DNA from: Usnea hakonensis
Lineage: Eukaryota; Ascomycota; Lecanoromycetes; Lecanorales; Parmeliaceae
Length of the DNA stretch: 12,459 bases
Reading direction: 5' to 3'
Assembly (NCBI GenBank): GCA_013423325.1
Contig: BLJB01000664.1
Location: 3,708-16,166 of the forward strand
Position numbers and translations under genes: made by a program. This document shows, one piece after another, positions 1-7,704 of this stretch; position 1 is the first letter of the stretch, and the number at the start of each line of letters is the position of its first letter. The notes beneath the pieces were generated by a model, which did no database searches, was not told the origin of the DNA, and worked only from the letters and a program-made list of their open reading frames with translations.

Positions 1-66
1 AAGGAGGTCACGTGTCTCCTTCATCCCTGCATCAGCCCTACAAGTAGTCACACTCGTAACATTTCT
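1..66. other. Unmutated flank outside the RIP-affected block
   Basis: This stretch has ordinary composition and about ten CA or TG dinucleotides in 66 bases, whereas the next several hundred bases have almost none. It is probably single-copy or low-copy DNA bordering the repeat block, or the edge of a repeat that escaped RIP. The first 21 bases form an imperfect palindrome: AAGGAG at 1-6 pairs with CTCCTT at 16-21 around a CACGTG core. No reading frame can be judged at this length. The right boundary (about 60-70) is set by where CA and TG disappear, not by a recognised element end. Confidence 0.6.
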
Positions 67-412
67 AAGCGGAAAGGAAAATTATTAAATAAAGATCTCT
101 TATTAGCTAGATATTTCTAAACTAAATTAAACTAACTCGAACCTTAATTATAAAATCTTATATAGAGCCTTATTATAAACTTTTTCTAAATAGACCTTAT
201 TTAATATAGATATTAAGAAGTAAGATCTTTTAATAGTTTCTTTTTTAGTTATAATTTACTAAAAAAGATCTATATTAAAAATAATTAAATAGCGTAATAT
301 TTAAGATATTATTAAATTAAAACTATTTTAGTAGGGCTAATATTAATAAAGAGCCTTTAGATATTATTTATAGAACTTCTAAATTACTTCTTTAATATTA
401 TTAAACTCGCTA

Positions 413-520
413 CTATTTATATAGTACTATTATTGGGTATTAATAGTGATAGTAATAATAGTAATAGTAGCTATAAGTAAATGTGTAAATAAATAACTAT
501 GTAAGTAAATAAGCGAAGAT
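413..520. repeat. TAG/TAA-rich short-repeat stretch with residual TG
   Basis: This stretch is made of short degenerate repeats such as TAGTAATAATAG and GTAAGTAAATAA. It keeps five or six TG dinucleotides (in TTGGG, AGTGAT, ATGTGT and ATGTAAG) in a neighbourhood where TG is otherwise almost absent. It may be a locally repeated, unevenly mutated part of an unidentified element. There is no coding signal. Confidence 0.35.
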
Positions 521-636
521 TACTATATATAGTAAATCGCCCGAATACTAAGCTACTAGTAATAATAATACTAAGTAATAATAGTAAATTAGAAAGTAGT
601 ATATACGCTATAATAGTATCGTAAATAAGAGAAAAA

Positions 637-654
637 AGTAGCGCCTACGCTACT
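637..654. other. Perfect 7-bp hairpin
   Basis: AGTAGCG at 637-643 is the exact reverse complement of CGCTACT at 648-654, separated by the 4-base loop CCTA. It lies just left of the two GC-rich hairpins at 726-794 and may belong to the same element. The function is unknown. Confidence 0.45.
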
Positions 655-725
655 AGACTCTAGAGGATACTAGCTAGATAATAATTACTATATTCTAATT
701 TTCTTAGGAGAGCGACTACATCGGC

Positions 726-749
726 AATTCGGGGAGTTAGCCCCGAATT
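726..749. other. GC-rich hairpin 1 (9-bp perfect arms)
   Basis: AATTCGGGG at 726-734 pairs perfectly with CCCCGAATT at 741-749 around the loop AGTTAG. It stands out against surroundings of about 80% A+T. The bases just before it (about 713-730) keep two CA dinucleotides, so this patch partly escaped RIP. Paired GC-rich hairpins are common in the terminal regions of fungal DNA transposons, but I could not find a matching inverted partner in the window. Confidence 0.6.
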
Positions 750-776
750 TTAGAGTTACTAAATCCGCGAAGATAG

Positions 777-794
777 CCCCGCGCTAGTGCGGGG
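777..794. other. GC-rich hairpin 2 (6-bp perfect arms)
   Basis: CCCCGC at 777-782 pairs with GCGGGG at 789-794 around GCTAGT. The stem can be extended outwards if one G-T pair is allowed. It lies 27 bases to the right of hairpin 1, and both hairpins begin with a similar TAGCCCCG or GGGG core. Together they make the most GC-rich spot in the first 2.3 kb and are the best candidate for a subterminal region of an unidentified DNA transposon. Confidence 0.5.
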
Positions 795-2399
795 TTACTT
801 ACGCGTACTAAAACTATCTAGGGCTATTATTTACTAGTAATAAAAATAAATACTACTATTTAATATAGATACTATATTTATATAGTTATAGTATATAATA
901 TATATATAGTTAATTTAAATAGATAAAAAGAACTCTTATATAGATTATAATAGTAAATAGTACGGCGGTTAAATAAAATATAAATATTAGAATTAATATA
1001 GGCTCGCCTCTATAAAATTAAAAGATAGTTTAATTAATAGATTAATATTTTAAAATATAAAAAGTTCTTTAAAATATCTTAATTAGATTTTAGATAGATT
1101 TTAGATAGATTTAGAATAGATATTATATAAAATTAATAAATATATCTATTAATCTTTTTTTATTTTTATTAAAATATTTTAAAAGACTAATTCTATATTA
1201 TATATTAATAATCTAGAATTTAAAAAGATCTATAGAAGACCTTAATATAGATCTTTTTAAAATCTTTATTATTTCTAATTTAGATTTTTTTTTTATTTTT
1301 ATTAAAGTATCTAGAAAGACTTTTTATATCTTTAATTAATTATCTATTAATTATTTTTTACTTTTAATCTATCTAATATATAATTATTATTAATAATAAT
1401 ATCTTAATCTTTATCGTACTAGCTATCTTATTATTTAGTTTAAATCTAAACTTTTATTTTTTATTTTTTATTATTATACTTTTCTTATCTTTTTAATATC
1501 TAATTATTTTTAAATTATTATTTACTAATTCTAATCTCTATTTAATCTATACTCTCTACTATTAAAACCTTTTAATATTATTAATATAAATTTATTATAG
1601 CCGTTTTCTCTATAATTTAGCTTTAATTATATAAAAACGGCTTCTAAAATCGAGTAGATTTAAATCTATATTAAGTTAGTATTTTTAAGAGATAAATATA
1701 AATATATATAAAAGTATCTCTTTTTACGCTTATTAGAATTTATAAAATAATATAATCTCTATATATTAATATTTATTAATTACTTAAGCCCGAAGATTAC
1801 TATATTTAAAAAGCGTAACGAAATTACTACTATCTTATAAATAGAATTTAGTATTAAACTTAATTATATTAGATTTTCTAATTTTATCTAACTATTATAT
1901 AAAGGTATACTTATTTACTAATCGAGCTCTAATTAAACTATTATAAGAGTTAGTAAAGAGCTTATTAAAATTATATTATAAAATAATATTATTAATTTTA
2001 TTTAATTTATAATATTTTTAGTTATATTATAGCTCTCCGCGCCCTTAAATATATTATAGTTAGAGAGTTAAGCCGCGTTTAGTAAGCTTTTATTAAATAC
2101 CTTTAAATTTAATTACTTTTCTATATATATAAGGGTATAAACCCTTACTACAAAAATCTAAATAGAGCGATTTTTCGGGTATAATAATATTTAATTAATA
2201 ATTAATAATTTTTATATTAATCTACTTTTTATTTATCTCTAGAATTATAATATAATATCTAACTTCTTAAATTAATATCTTTAATATTAATTAATTAATT
2301 ATTCTATACGCCTATACTAGCTACTTAATATAAGCTAATAAGGGTAACTATAACGCTAAACTAATAGAGCTAGGCGTCGAAGAAATCTAAAGATAAATC

Positions 2400-2629
2400 T
2401 CTAAATAAAAATTTTAATTAAATAATATACTCTTCCTTTTATTATACTTTTTAGAAATTTTATTATATTATTATATATCTTTTTACTTTTTTATATTAAC
2501 TTTTCTATTTTCTAATTTTTATATTTTTAATTATTTTCGCCTTTAGAGGCGGGTATAGTTACTTCTTTATATATTCTTTTTAAATTTAATAATCTCCTTT
2601 ATTTTAAAAGATAGTTTTAATTATTAGAG
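2400..2629 (-). other. Probable 3' untranslated region of LINE A
   Basis: This lies downstream of the probable ORF2 stop at 2632-2630. LINE B has about 260 bp between its last recognisable codons and its tail, so a similar 3' untranslated region is expected here. The sequence is heavily RIP-mutated and I could not find the pentanucleotide tail seen in LINE B and LINE C, so the left limit is a guess. Confidence 0.35.
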
Positions 2630-3639
2630 TTATTTATTAATTAATTTAAAATTATTTAATTAGCTAAAGTTAATTATCTATCTTACTACTATTCGAATCT
2701 TTTTAATTATAGTTAGTATTATTTAGAAGTCTCTAATATTTATTTTTATAAATAGTTATAATCTATTCTTCTATAATTTTAGATAGAAGAGGAAAATATA
2801 TTTAATATTCTATCTTCTCTATCTATATTTATAATTAAAATTAATATTTAAAACTCTTATTTTATTAAGAAATATATTAAGTCTAATTTTATTATTTTTT
2901 ATTTAAATAATAATTAAGTTTTTAGCCTTTTTTAGTATCTTATAATAATTAAATCTACTATTATATAAGTTTTTTATTTAGATAGAGATTCTTACTATAA
3001 TATAAATTCTTTATTAATATTTTTCCTATTTTTTAGATCTCTATTTTTAGAACTAATTTTATATTTTTTATTTAATAATATTAATACTCTAATATTTCTT
3101 AATATTTTTATATAAATTAATCTAGTTCTTTTTTCTTTTTATATTAATAGTTATTAGATTCTAACTTTTTTCTTTAAGAGCTTTAAGAGTCTAGATTTTT
3201 TTTATTATTATAAATATAGGCCCTCTTTTCCTTTTCTTATCTTTACTATTTTAAAAGTATTAGATAATTTACTTATTATTCTTTTTTATAATAGGGTAGA
3301 TATCTTATAGAGCTTAATATTATAATATTAGCTTATTAAATTAGTATTTTAAAGAGGCTATTAAAGTCTCCGCCTTTAGAACTAAAATAGAAATTATTTT
3401 ATATACTTTAATTACTCTATAAAGATATTTATTTTATATCTTAATTAACTTTTTAAAAGGTTTCTAAAAGAATCCTTCTATTCTATAAAGATAATACTAA
3501 ATTAATATTATAAATATTAATATCGAGTATATTATTATATTATATATTATATAGTACTTAGTAAATATTACTCTCTATATTAAGTCTATAAGATATTCTA
3601 AGGCTTATTTCTATTTTATAACTTAGATTATTAATTAAA

Positions 3640-4486
3640 TAATATATAATTCCTATTAAAATTTAATATTTATATATAAATCTAATATTTTTATATTTAG
3701 ATTAGAGTCTATTTTAATCTTTTTAAAATCTAAAAATATTTTTATATTAAACTTCTTTAGGCTTCTTATTAGATATACTAGCTTATATTTCTTAGGGGCG
3801 AATATTACTCTATATATTTTAATCTATTTAAAATAGATATTATAAACTTTATATAATACTTTATAATTATCTTTTATACTCCCGCTATATACTAATAAAT
3901 AGATATTATTAATAAAATCTTCTATCTAAATAGAGAGAGTAGCTTTTATATATTATTTAATTAGAGGGGTATTAAAGAAGAAGAATAATATAGAAGAAAA
4001 TAATAATTTTTAAAAAATATTAATCTTTATTATCTTTATTAGGTTTATCTAATCTTTTAATATTATAGATATTACCTTATTTATAAAGAAGCTAGATATC
4101 TATTTTATTATCTTTTTTAGAACTCTCCTCTTTTTTAAATTATAGAGGAGTTTCTTATATAAAATATTATTAAAAGTATCTATAATATCTAGTAAAAATA
4201 GGCTAGTAACTTTTCTATTATTAATAATATTATAGTTCTATATAATATAAATTATATTTATTAGTAATTTTAGTATTATTTTTATTAATCTATCTTTCTT
4301 TACTTCTATTTATTATTAAAAAAGAAGACTATAGCTTTTTACTAGTTCTACTAGTTATTTTAAAATTACTATTTCTAATATTTTATCTAGAATATTAAAT
4401 AAGGCTATTAATTAATATACTTTAAATTCTAAATAGTTAGACTTATTTAGTTTTTTTAATATTATCGTATTAGCCTCTTTAAAGAA
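3640..4486 (-). pseudogene. LINE A reverse transcriptase domain
   Basis: Reading from 4486, F-F-K-E-A-N-T-I-I-L-K-K-L-N-K matches the reverse transcriptase entry of Tad1-clade LINEs (F-K-E-A-x-T-V-V-L-R-K-P). It is followed by L-I-A-L-F-N-I-L (family P-I-A-L-L-N-T-L) and K-I-L-E. The motif A core reads L-D-I-I-D-T-F-N-N (Asp codon GAT at 4189 kept, later F-D changed to F-N). L-F-F-F-F-N-T-P-L-I-K lies before 3961, F-I-N-N at 3916-3905 replaces the catalytic F-x-D-D, and F-A-P-K-K-Y-K-L-V-Y at 3802 matches F-A-P-x-K-Y-E-L. The intervals 4486-4189, 4189-3916 and 3916-3802 are all multiples of three. The enzyme is dead: the Asp-Asp pair is Asn-Asn. Confidence 0.9.
3905..3910 (-). other. Mutated catalytic site of LINE A reverse transcriptase (Asn-Asn for Asp-Asp)
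   Basis: On the minus strand the codons read TTT ATT AAT AAT ATC TAT, that is F-I-N-N-I-Y. The homologous position in LINE B, at the same 38-codon distance from F-A-x-K-K-Y, reads F-I-D-D-V-Y. Both Asn codons are explained by G-to-A changes in GAT codons preceded by T (TpG to TpA), the preferred RIP context read from the other strand. Confidence 0.9.
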
Positions 4487-5314
4487 TCTTAAATAATATT
4501 CTAAATTAAAGTAAACTTAGAAGAGCCTAGTAAAAAAATCTATAATATATAAAATTATATATTTTAGAAACTAATTAGAGATTTCTAAAATACTCGAGAC
4601 TTTATTTATTATTAAGTATATAATTACTTTTATTATTTTATTACTACTAATTCTATCCTCTATAGATATTAGAATTAGATATTAAATATCTAGAATATCT
4701 TCTAGATTAGTTACTAAGATAGGCGGAAATAATATATTTTTTAAAATATTAATTTTATTTTTAAAATTAGACTATTTTATTCCTTTCTAATCTAAAATAG
4801 CTAAAAACTATAATAAGAGTTTTAGGGCTATATTTTATTTTTATTTTTATTAGGCGAGCTTCTAGATTCTATCTTTTCTTAATAATATTTTATATACTCT
4901 CTTATATTAATAGAGTATATAAATTTTATATATAATCTTTATCTTTTTTTTTTTTATCTCCTAAAATTCTTTAGTTAATTATTTATTTTAGAGTCGATAG
5001 TACTTTTTAAGTCTAAATTTAACTATTTTAATAATTTTTATATAATCTATATTTTAATATAAATTTAATTTAGTTATAGGCTTTATCTATAATATATAGT
5101 TTTCTATTATTTTTTAGAACTCTTAATTTATAGTTTTTATAAAGATTTCTACCTTTTTTTCTATTTTTATAGATCTTTAAAAAAAAGCGCTTTATAGAGT
5201 ATAACTATTTTTAATTATTTTAAAAATAATATCTTTTTTAATTAGTTTTTTTTATAATAATTATTTTTTTATTAATATCTCTTTTTATTACTATTCTAGT
5301 TCTATTACTATTAG

Positions 5315-5930
5315 AATATAGTTAGACGCGTATTCTAGGTTCTCTTTTAAAATATAGTAAACTATAATCTAATAGACTTTTAATATTAAAAAAATTAGAT
5401 TAATTATTAACTTCTAGTTTTAAAATTTCTATATAATTAAATTATTAAATAGTTTAAGAATTATTTCTTTAGCCTAAATAACTTTAATAAGTCTATTAAT
5501 TATTTTATAATATATATATTATCTTTTATTATTTTATTTAGAGTAGTAAAGATTAAAATTTTTAAAAGCTATATATTTATCTTCTTTTTCTAAAACTTAT
5601 TCTAAAAATACTAATATTAGAGAGGCTATTATTATCTCTAGTAATATTAGCAATTAATTATATATATTATATATCTAGAGGATTAATTCTTAAATAGGGG
5701 GTTAGAGAGAAATATACTTTTTCTCTTTTCTATTATCTTATTTAATATTTAATTAGAGGGAGTAAAAGTTATTTCTTTAATATCTAATTTTCTAGCTAAT
5801 TAGATCTATTCTTTTATTAATATAAAAGTATATTTAAACCTTTAAATCTAATTTATAAGCTAATAGAAATTTACTAGAACTTAAATTATATATTAATCTA
5901 TTAAATAAATTATAATTTAACTTCTAAATT
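5315..5930 (-). pseudogene. LINE A endonuclease domain, part downstream of the LINE B insertion
   Basis: This is the main body of the AP-type endonuclease that would nick DNA for target-primed reverse transcription. I-Y-N-I-Y-N (about 5674-5657) matches the family motif I-Y-N-V-Y-N. F-N-L-Y-Y at 5557-5543 matches the metal-binding G-D-F-N-L-H-H, with Gly-Asp now Lys-Asn and both His now Tyr. S-N-Y at 5326-5318 matches the catalytic S-D-H. The last two are 79 codons apart from AAA at 5563 to TCT at 5326, in frame. All changes fit C-to-T or G-to-A. The N-terminal part of the domain lies beyond LINE B at 7506-7595. Confidence 0.85.
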
Positions 5931-5943
5931 ATTAATATATTAT
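5930..5943. repeat. Left target-site duplication of LINE B (14 bp)
   Basis: TATTAATATATTAT at 5930-5943 is identical to 7506-7519. It directly abuts the 3' tail of LINE B (which on the plus strand begins TGGATTAG at 5944). Removing one copy restores the LINE A endonuclease reading frame, which confirms that it is host sequence duplicated on insertion and not a chance AT match. Confidence 0.92.
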
Positions 5944-6206
5944 TGGATTAGATTGGAATTCATACTCGTATCTATCTAACTATATAAAAGATAATTACGG
6001 GAATCTCTATAGTAATAGTATAAGGAAAACCTTCGTAGTATTACTACTACTAGGATAAAAAACCTTATTATACTCCTACTTATCTCTATAGTTTTAAGTC
6101 TATATACTATTTTTGACTACTACCGCTTAGTATTCTCTACGCTCGTACCCCTCTATCTTTTTTATATTAATACTAGTACCCCTTAGGCCGCTCCCCCCCT
6201 ATATAA
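5944..6206 (-). other. 3' untranslated region and AATCC-type tail of LINE B
   Basis: About 260 bp between the end of ORF2 and the target-site duplication. On the minus strand it ends with GAATTCCAATCTAATCCA (5961-5944), a short degenerate run of the pentamer AATCC that acts as the element's tail in place of poly(A). The last 58 bp match LINE C at 54 of 58 positions. Confidence 0.85.
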
Positions 6207-7505
6207 CTAGTTTTTTACTAGGAAATATTAATCTAGAAGGCTAGATTAAATTAACTATCTAATTAACGCCCTCGCCCCTTTTAGAATAGTTAGTATTCTC
6301 CGTAGATTACTAGTTCCCGTAGATTCTAGAAGTACTAGTCTAGATTATCCTAGCCTCGAATAGAAAATAAAGATATATTTAATATCCTATTTTAATTAGC
6401 TATATTCGTAGCTAGCTATATAGATATCTAGAACTTTATAATAGAAGAGGAACTATACTAGCCCGATCTTCTCTATTTATATTTAGATTAGGGCGGAGTT
6501 TTCGGTTTTTATAAGATTATAATAAAGTATTCTCCTTATTTTCTAGTCTTTAGGTCTCTAAGCTAGTATCTTTTTATCTTTAGATATATCTATATAATAG
6601 CCTTTCTATAGGATACGCTAGATTATATTATTTTAGCCCTATACTTTTTCTCTTATTATTTCTATCTTCTTCCTTTCTCTCTTCCCTACGTTATATTACT
6701 CCTACTCTCTCCTAGGGAGAGCCCCCTCGGCCTATAAGCTCTTCTCTATTATAGATACTAGAGATACTTTTACCCTACGACCTCGTTTCCCTTAGAGTAC
6801 TCTATAGATATATACGTTTCTAATTTTCGTAACTTCGTATACGCCTTTAAGGGCTTAGTAATAGAGGACTACTAGGTCTAAAAAGATTTATATAGAGAGA
6901 ATATTTATCTTTATTTCTAGTTCCCTAATATTTATTACTTTATATATTCCCGAAACGTATCTTAGATACTTATTCTAGATTATCTCTAGCTATTTTCCTA
7001 GTATCTTTATTACTCTTTATATACTTACCGGGTTATACTAGATAGCTACTACGTATATTATCACTAGCCGAATAATAGCCTAATATATTATATATACTCG
7101 GTTTAGTATTATTCCCTATATCGAGGCTACCGTTATTAATAATATAAAGTATTAGGACGCTATCTTAGCTTTTACCTTTTTAAGATAGAGGCTCTATCTT
7201 AATTTTCTATTTATATATAGATCTAAGATCTATATACTACCCTTTAGCTCTATAACTATTACTCCTAAATCTACTACGGCTTTTATATTAAAGCGTTTTA
7301 GCCTTCTAGTAAAATAGACTAGCTCGTATTTTTTAGAGGCGAAGGTTATCCTATATATTTTCGCCTACTTTAAATATATCTTATAGGCTATCTTAAGTAT
7401 CGCGTAATTAGCCTCCGTACTCTTCCCGTATATTAGCAGATAGACGTCGTCGATAAAGCCTCCGACTTAGAGGTTTAGCTTTAGCTTCGAGCACTCTTCG
7501 ATAAG
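6207..7505 (-). pseudogene. LINE B ORF2 fragment: end of reverse transcriptase, connection and C-terminal region
   Basis: The fragment runs L-I-E-E-C-S-K-L-K-L-N-L (7505 onwards), then stop-V-G-G, then F-I-D-D-V-Y-L-L at 7457-7434 with both catalytic Asp present (GAC GAC at 7451-7446). Next come Y-G-K-S-T-E-A-N, F-A-S-K-K-Y-E-L-V-Y-F-T-R at 7343, and K-R-F-N-I. A connection segment at about 7170-7040 resembles the family's L-T-A-S-T-W-G...Y-G-A-A-V-W, and R-stop-L-I-stop-S-S-L-L-D-stop-Y near 6260 matches the C-terminal R-W-x-I-x-T-G-L-L-G-Q-F. The distances 7505-7457, 7457-7343 and 7457-6275 are all multiples of three, so the frame is intact apart from TAA and TAG stops. The stop at 6209-6207 is the probable natural end, not certain. 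The fragment lacks the upstream reverse transcriptase motifs and cannot be active. Confidence 0.9.
7446..7451 (-). other. Intact catalytic Asp-Asp of LINE B reverse transcriptase
   Basis: On the minus strand the codons TTT ATC GAC GAC GTC give F-I-D-D-V. Each catalytic G is preceded by C, not T, so it lies in CpG and not in the TpG (CpA on the other strand) context that RIP prefers. That explains why the motif survives in an otherwise RIP-mutated element. Confidence 0.9.
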
Positions 7506-7519
7506 TATTAATATATTAT
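7506..7519. repeat. Right target-site duplication of LINE B (14 bp)
   Basis: Identical to 5930-5943. It directly follows the truncated 5' end of LINE B: the minus-strand LINE B sequence starts with CTTATCGAAGAG at 7505, which is the first codon (Leu) that still aligns with LINE A's reverse transcriptase (Leu codon at 3964). This places the junction to the base. Confidence 0.92.
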
Positions 7520-7595
7520 AATTTTATATTTTTCGCTTTTAAAAAAATAATGCTATTATTCTATTTTTTAACTTCTATATATTATATTATAAAAT
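7506..7595 (-). pseudogene. LINE A endonuclease domain, N-terminal part upstream of the LINE B insertion
   Basis: The reading is I-L-stop-Y-N-I-stop-K-L-K-N-R, matching the Tad1-clade endonuclease start I-L-Q-Y-N-V-Q-K-S-K-N-R, followed by N-Y-N-I-L-I, matching D-I-L-A-I-Q. The next family residues (the Q-E-P region) appear as I-stop-K-L only after jumping from 7506 to 5929, which places the LINE B insertion precisely inside this domain. Both stops occupy positions where the family has Gln (CAA or CAG to TAA or TAG). This part is in a different frame from ORF1 (offset by one base), as usual for the two-ORF layout. Confidence 0.85.
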
Positions 7596-7704
7596 CTTTA
7601 ATATATTATCTTTACTTATTAATATAAATATTAAAATCTAAACTATTAAGATTAATATTAATTATACTTAATATTAAGATTATATTAATTATATTAATTA
7701 TATC

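Larger units (their letters stand above)
67..2400. other. RIP-degraded AT-rich DNA, element not identified
   Basis: About 2.3 kb of A+T-rich DNA nearly free of CA and TG. RIP acts on duplicated DNA, so this is most likely one or more decayed transposons, but I found no protein motif that I can name in any frame I read. All frames are broken by TAA and TAG. The less degraded patches are 413-520 (TAG/TAA-rich short repeats that still hold several TG), 637-654 and 726-794 (GC-rich hairpins), 2030-2090, and 2310-2393. The left part of LINE A's 3' untranslated region must end somewhere near 2400, but no tail or target-site duplication could be placed. Confidence 0.5.
5944..7505 (-). mobile_element. 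LINE B: 5'-truncated Tad1-clade LINE nested in LINE A
   Basis: A 1,562-bp insert clearly richer in G+C than the LINE A sequence on both sides. It begins (minus strand) abruptly inside the reverse transcriptase at L-I-E-E-C, 16 codons before F-I-D-D, and ends in a short (AATCC)n-like tail at 5961-5944. It is flanked by identical 14-bp direct repeats. Truncation at the 5' end with a short tail and a target-site duplication is the classic signature of incomplete target-primed reverse transcription. Its protein differs from LINE A in many positions, and the stretch from F-x-D-D to the C-terminal R-W motif is 399 codons against 411, so it is a related but distinct family. It shares its 3' end with LINE C at 12402-12459. 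Confidence 0.93.
2630..7640 (-). pseudogene. LINE A ORF2: endonuclease-reverse transcriptase polyprotein, RIP-destroyed and interrupted by LINE B
   Basis: ORF2 of a Tad1-type LINE would nick the target and copy the element RNA. With LINE B and one target-site copy (1,576 bp) removed, the frame runs from the endonuclease start motif (I-L-stop-Y-N at 7595-7581) to a probable stop at 2632-2630, about 1,130 codons. Landmarks in that frame include the endonuclease motif F-N-L-Y-Y (family G-D-F-N-L-H-H) at 5563-5543, S-N-Y (family S-D-H) at 5326-5318, the reverse transcriptase entry F-K-E-A-N-T-I-I-L at about 4483, L-D-I-I-D-T-F-N-N at about 4192, F-I-N-N at 3916-3905, F-A-P-K-K-Y-K-L at 3802-3779, and the C-terminal R-stop-I-I at 2683. 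Every stop is TAA or TAG, as expected from mutated Trp, Gln or Arg codons. Its start codon is not recognisable. It is non-functional. Confidence 0.88.

Noticed and set aside
777..805. Helitron 3' end (GC hairpin followed by CTAA about a dozen bases later).
   Set aside because: The expected T after the CTRR end is missing, no RepHel motif or 5' TC border was seen, and CTAA is a very common tetramer in this sequence.
1780..2100. Plus-strand translation with a plausible protein-like run (near K-K-R-N-E-I-T-T-I-L).
   Set aside because: It changes frame before the next plausible run at 2310 and matches no family I recognise, so it was not called as a gene remnant.
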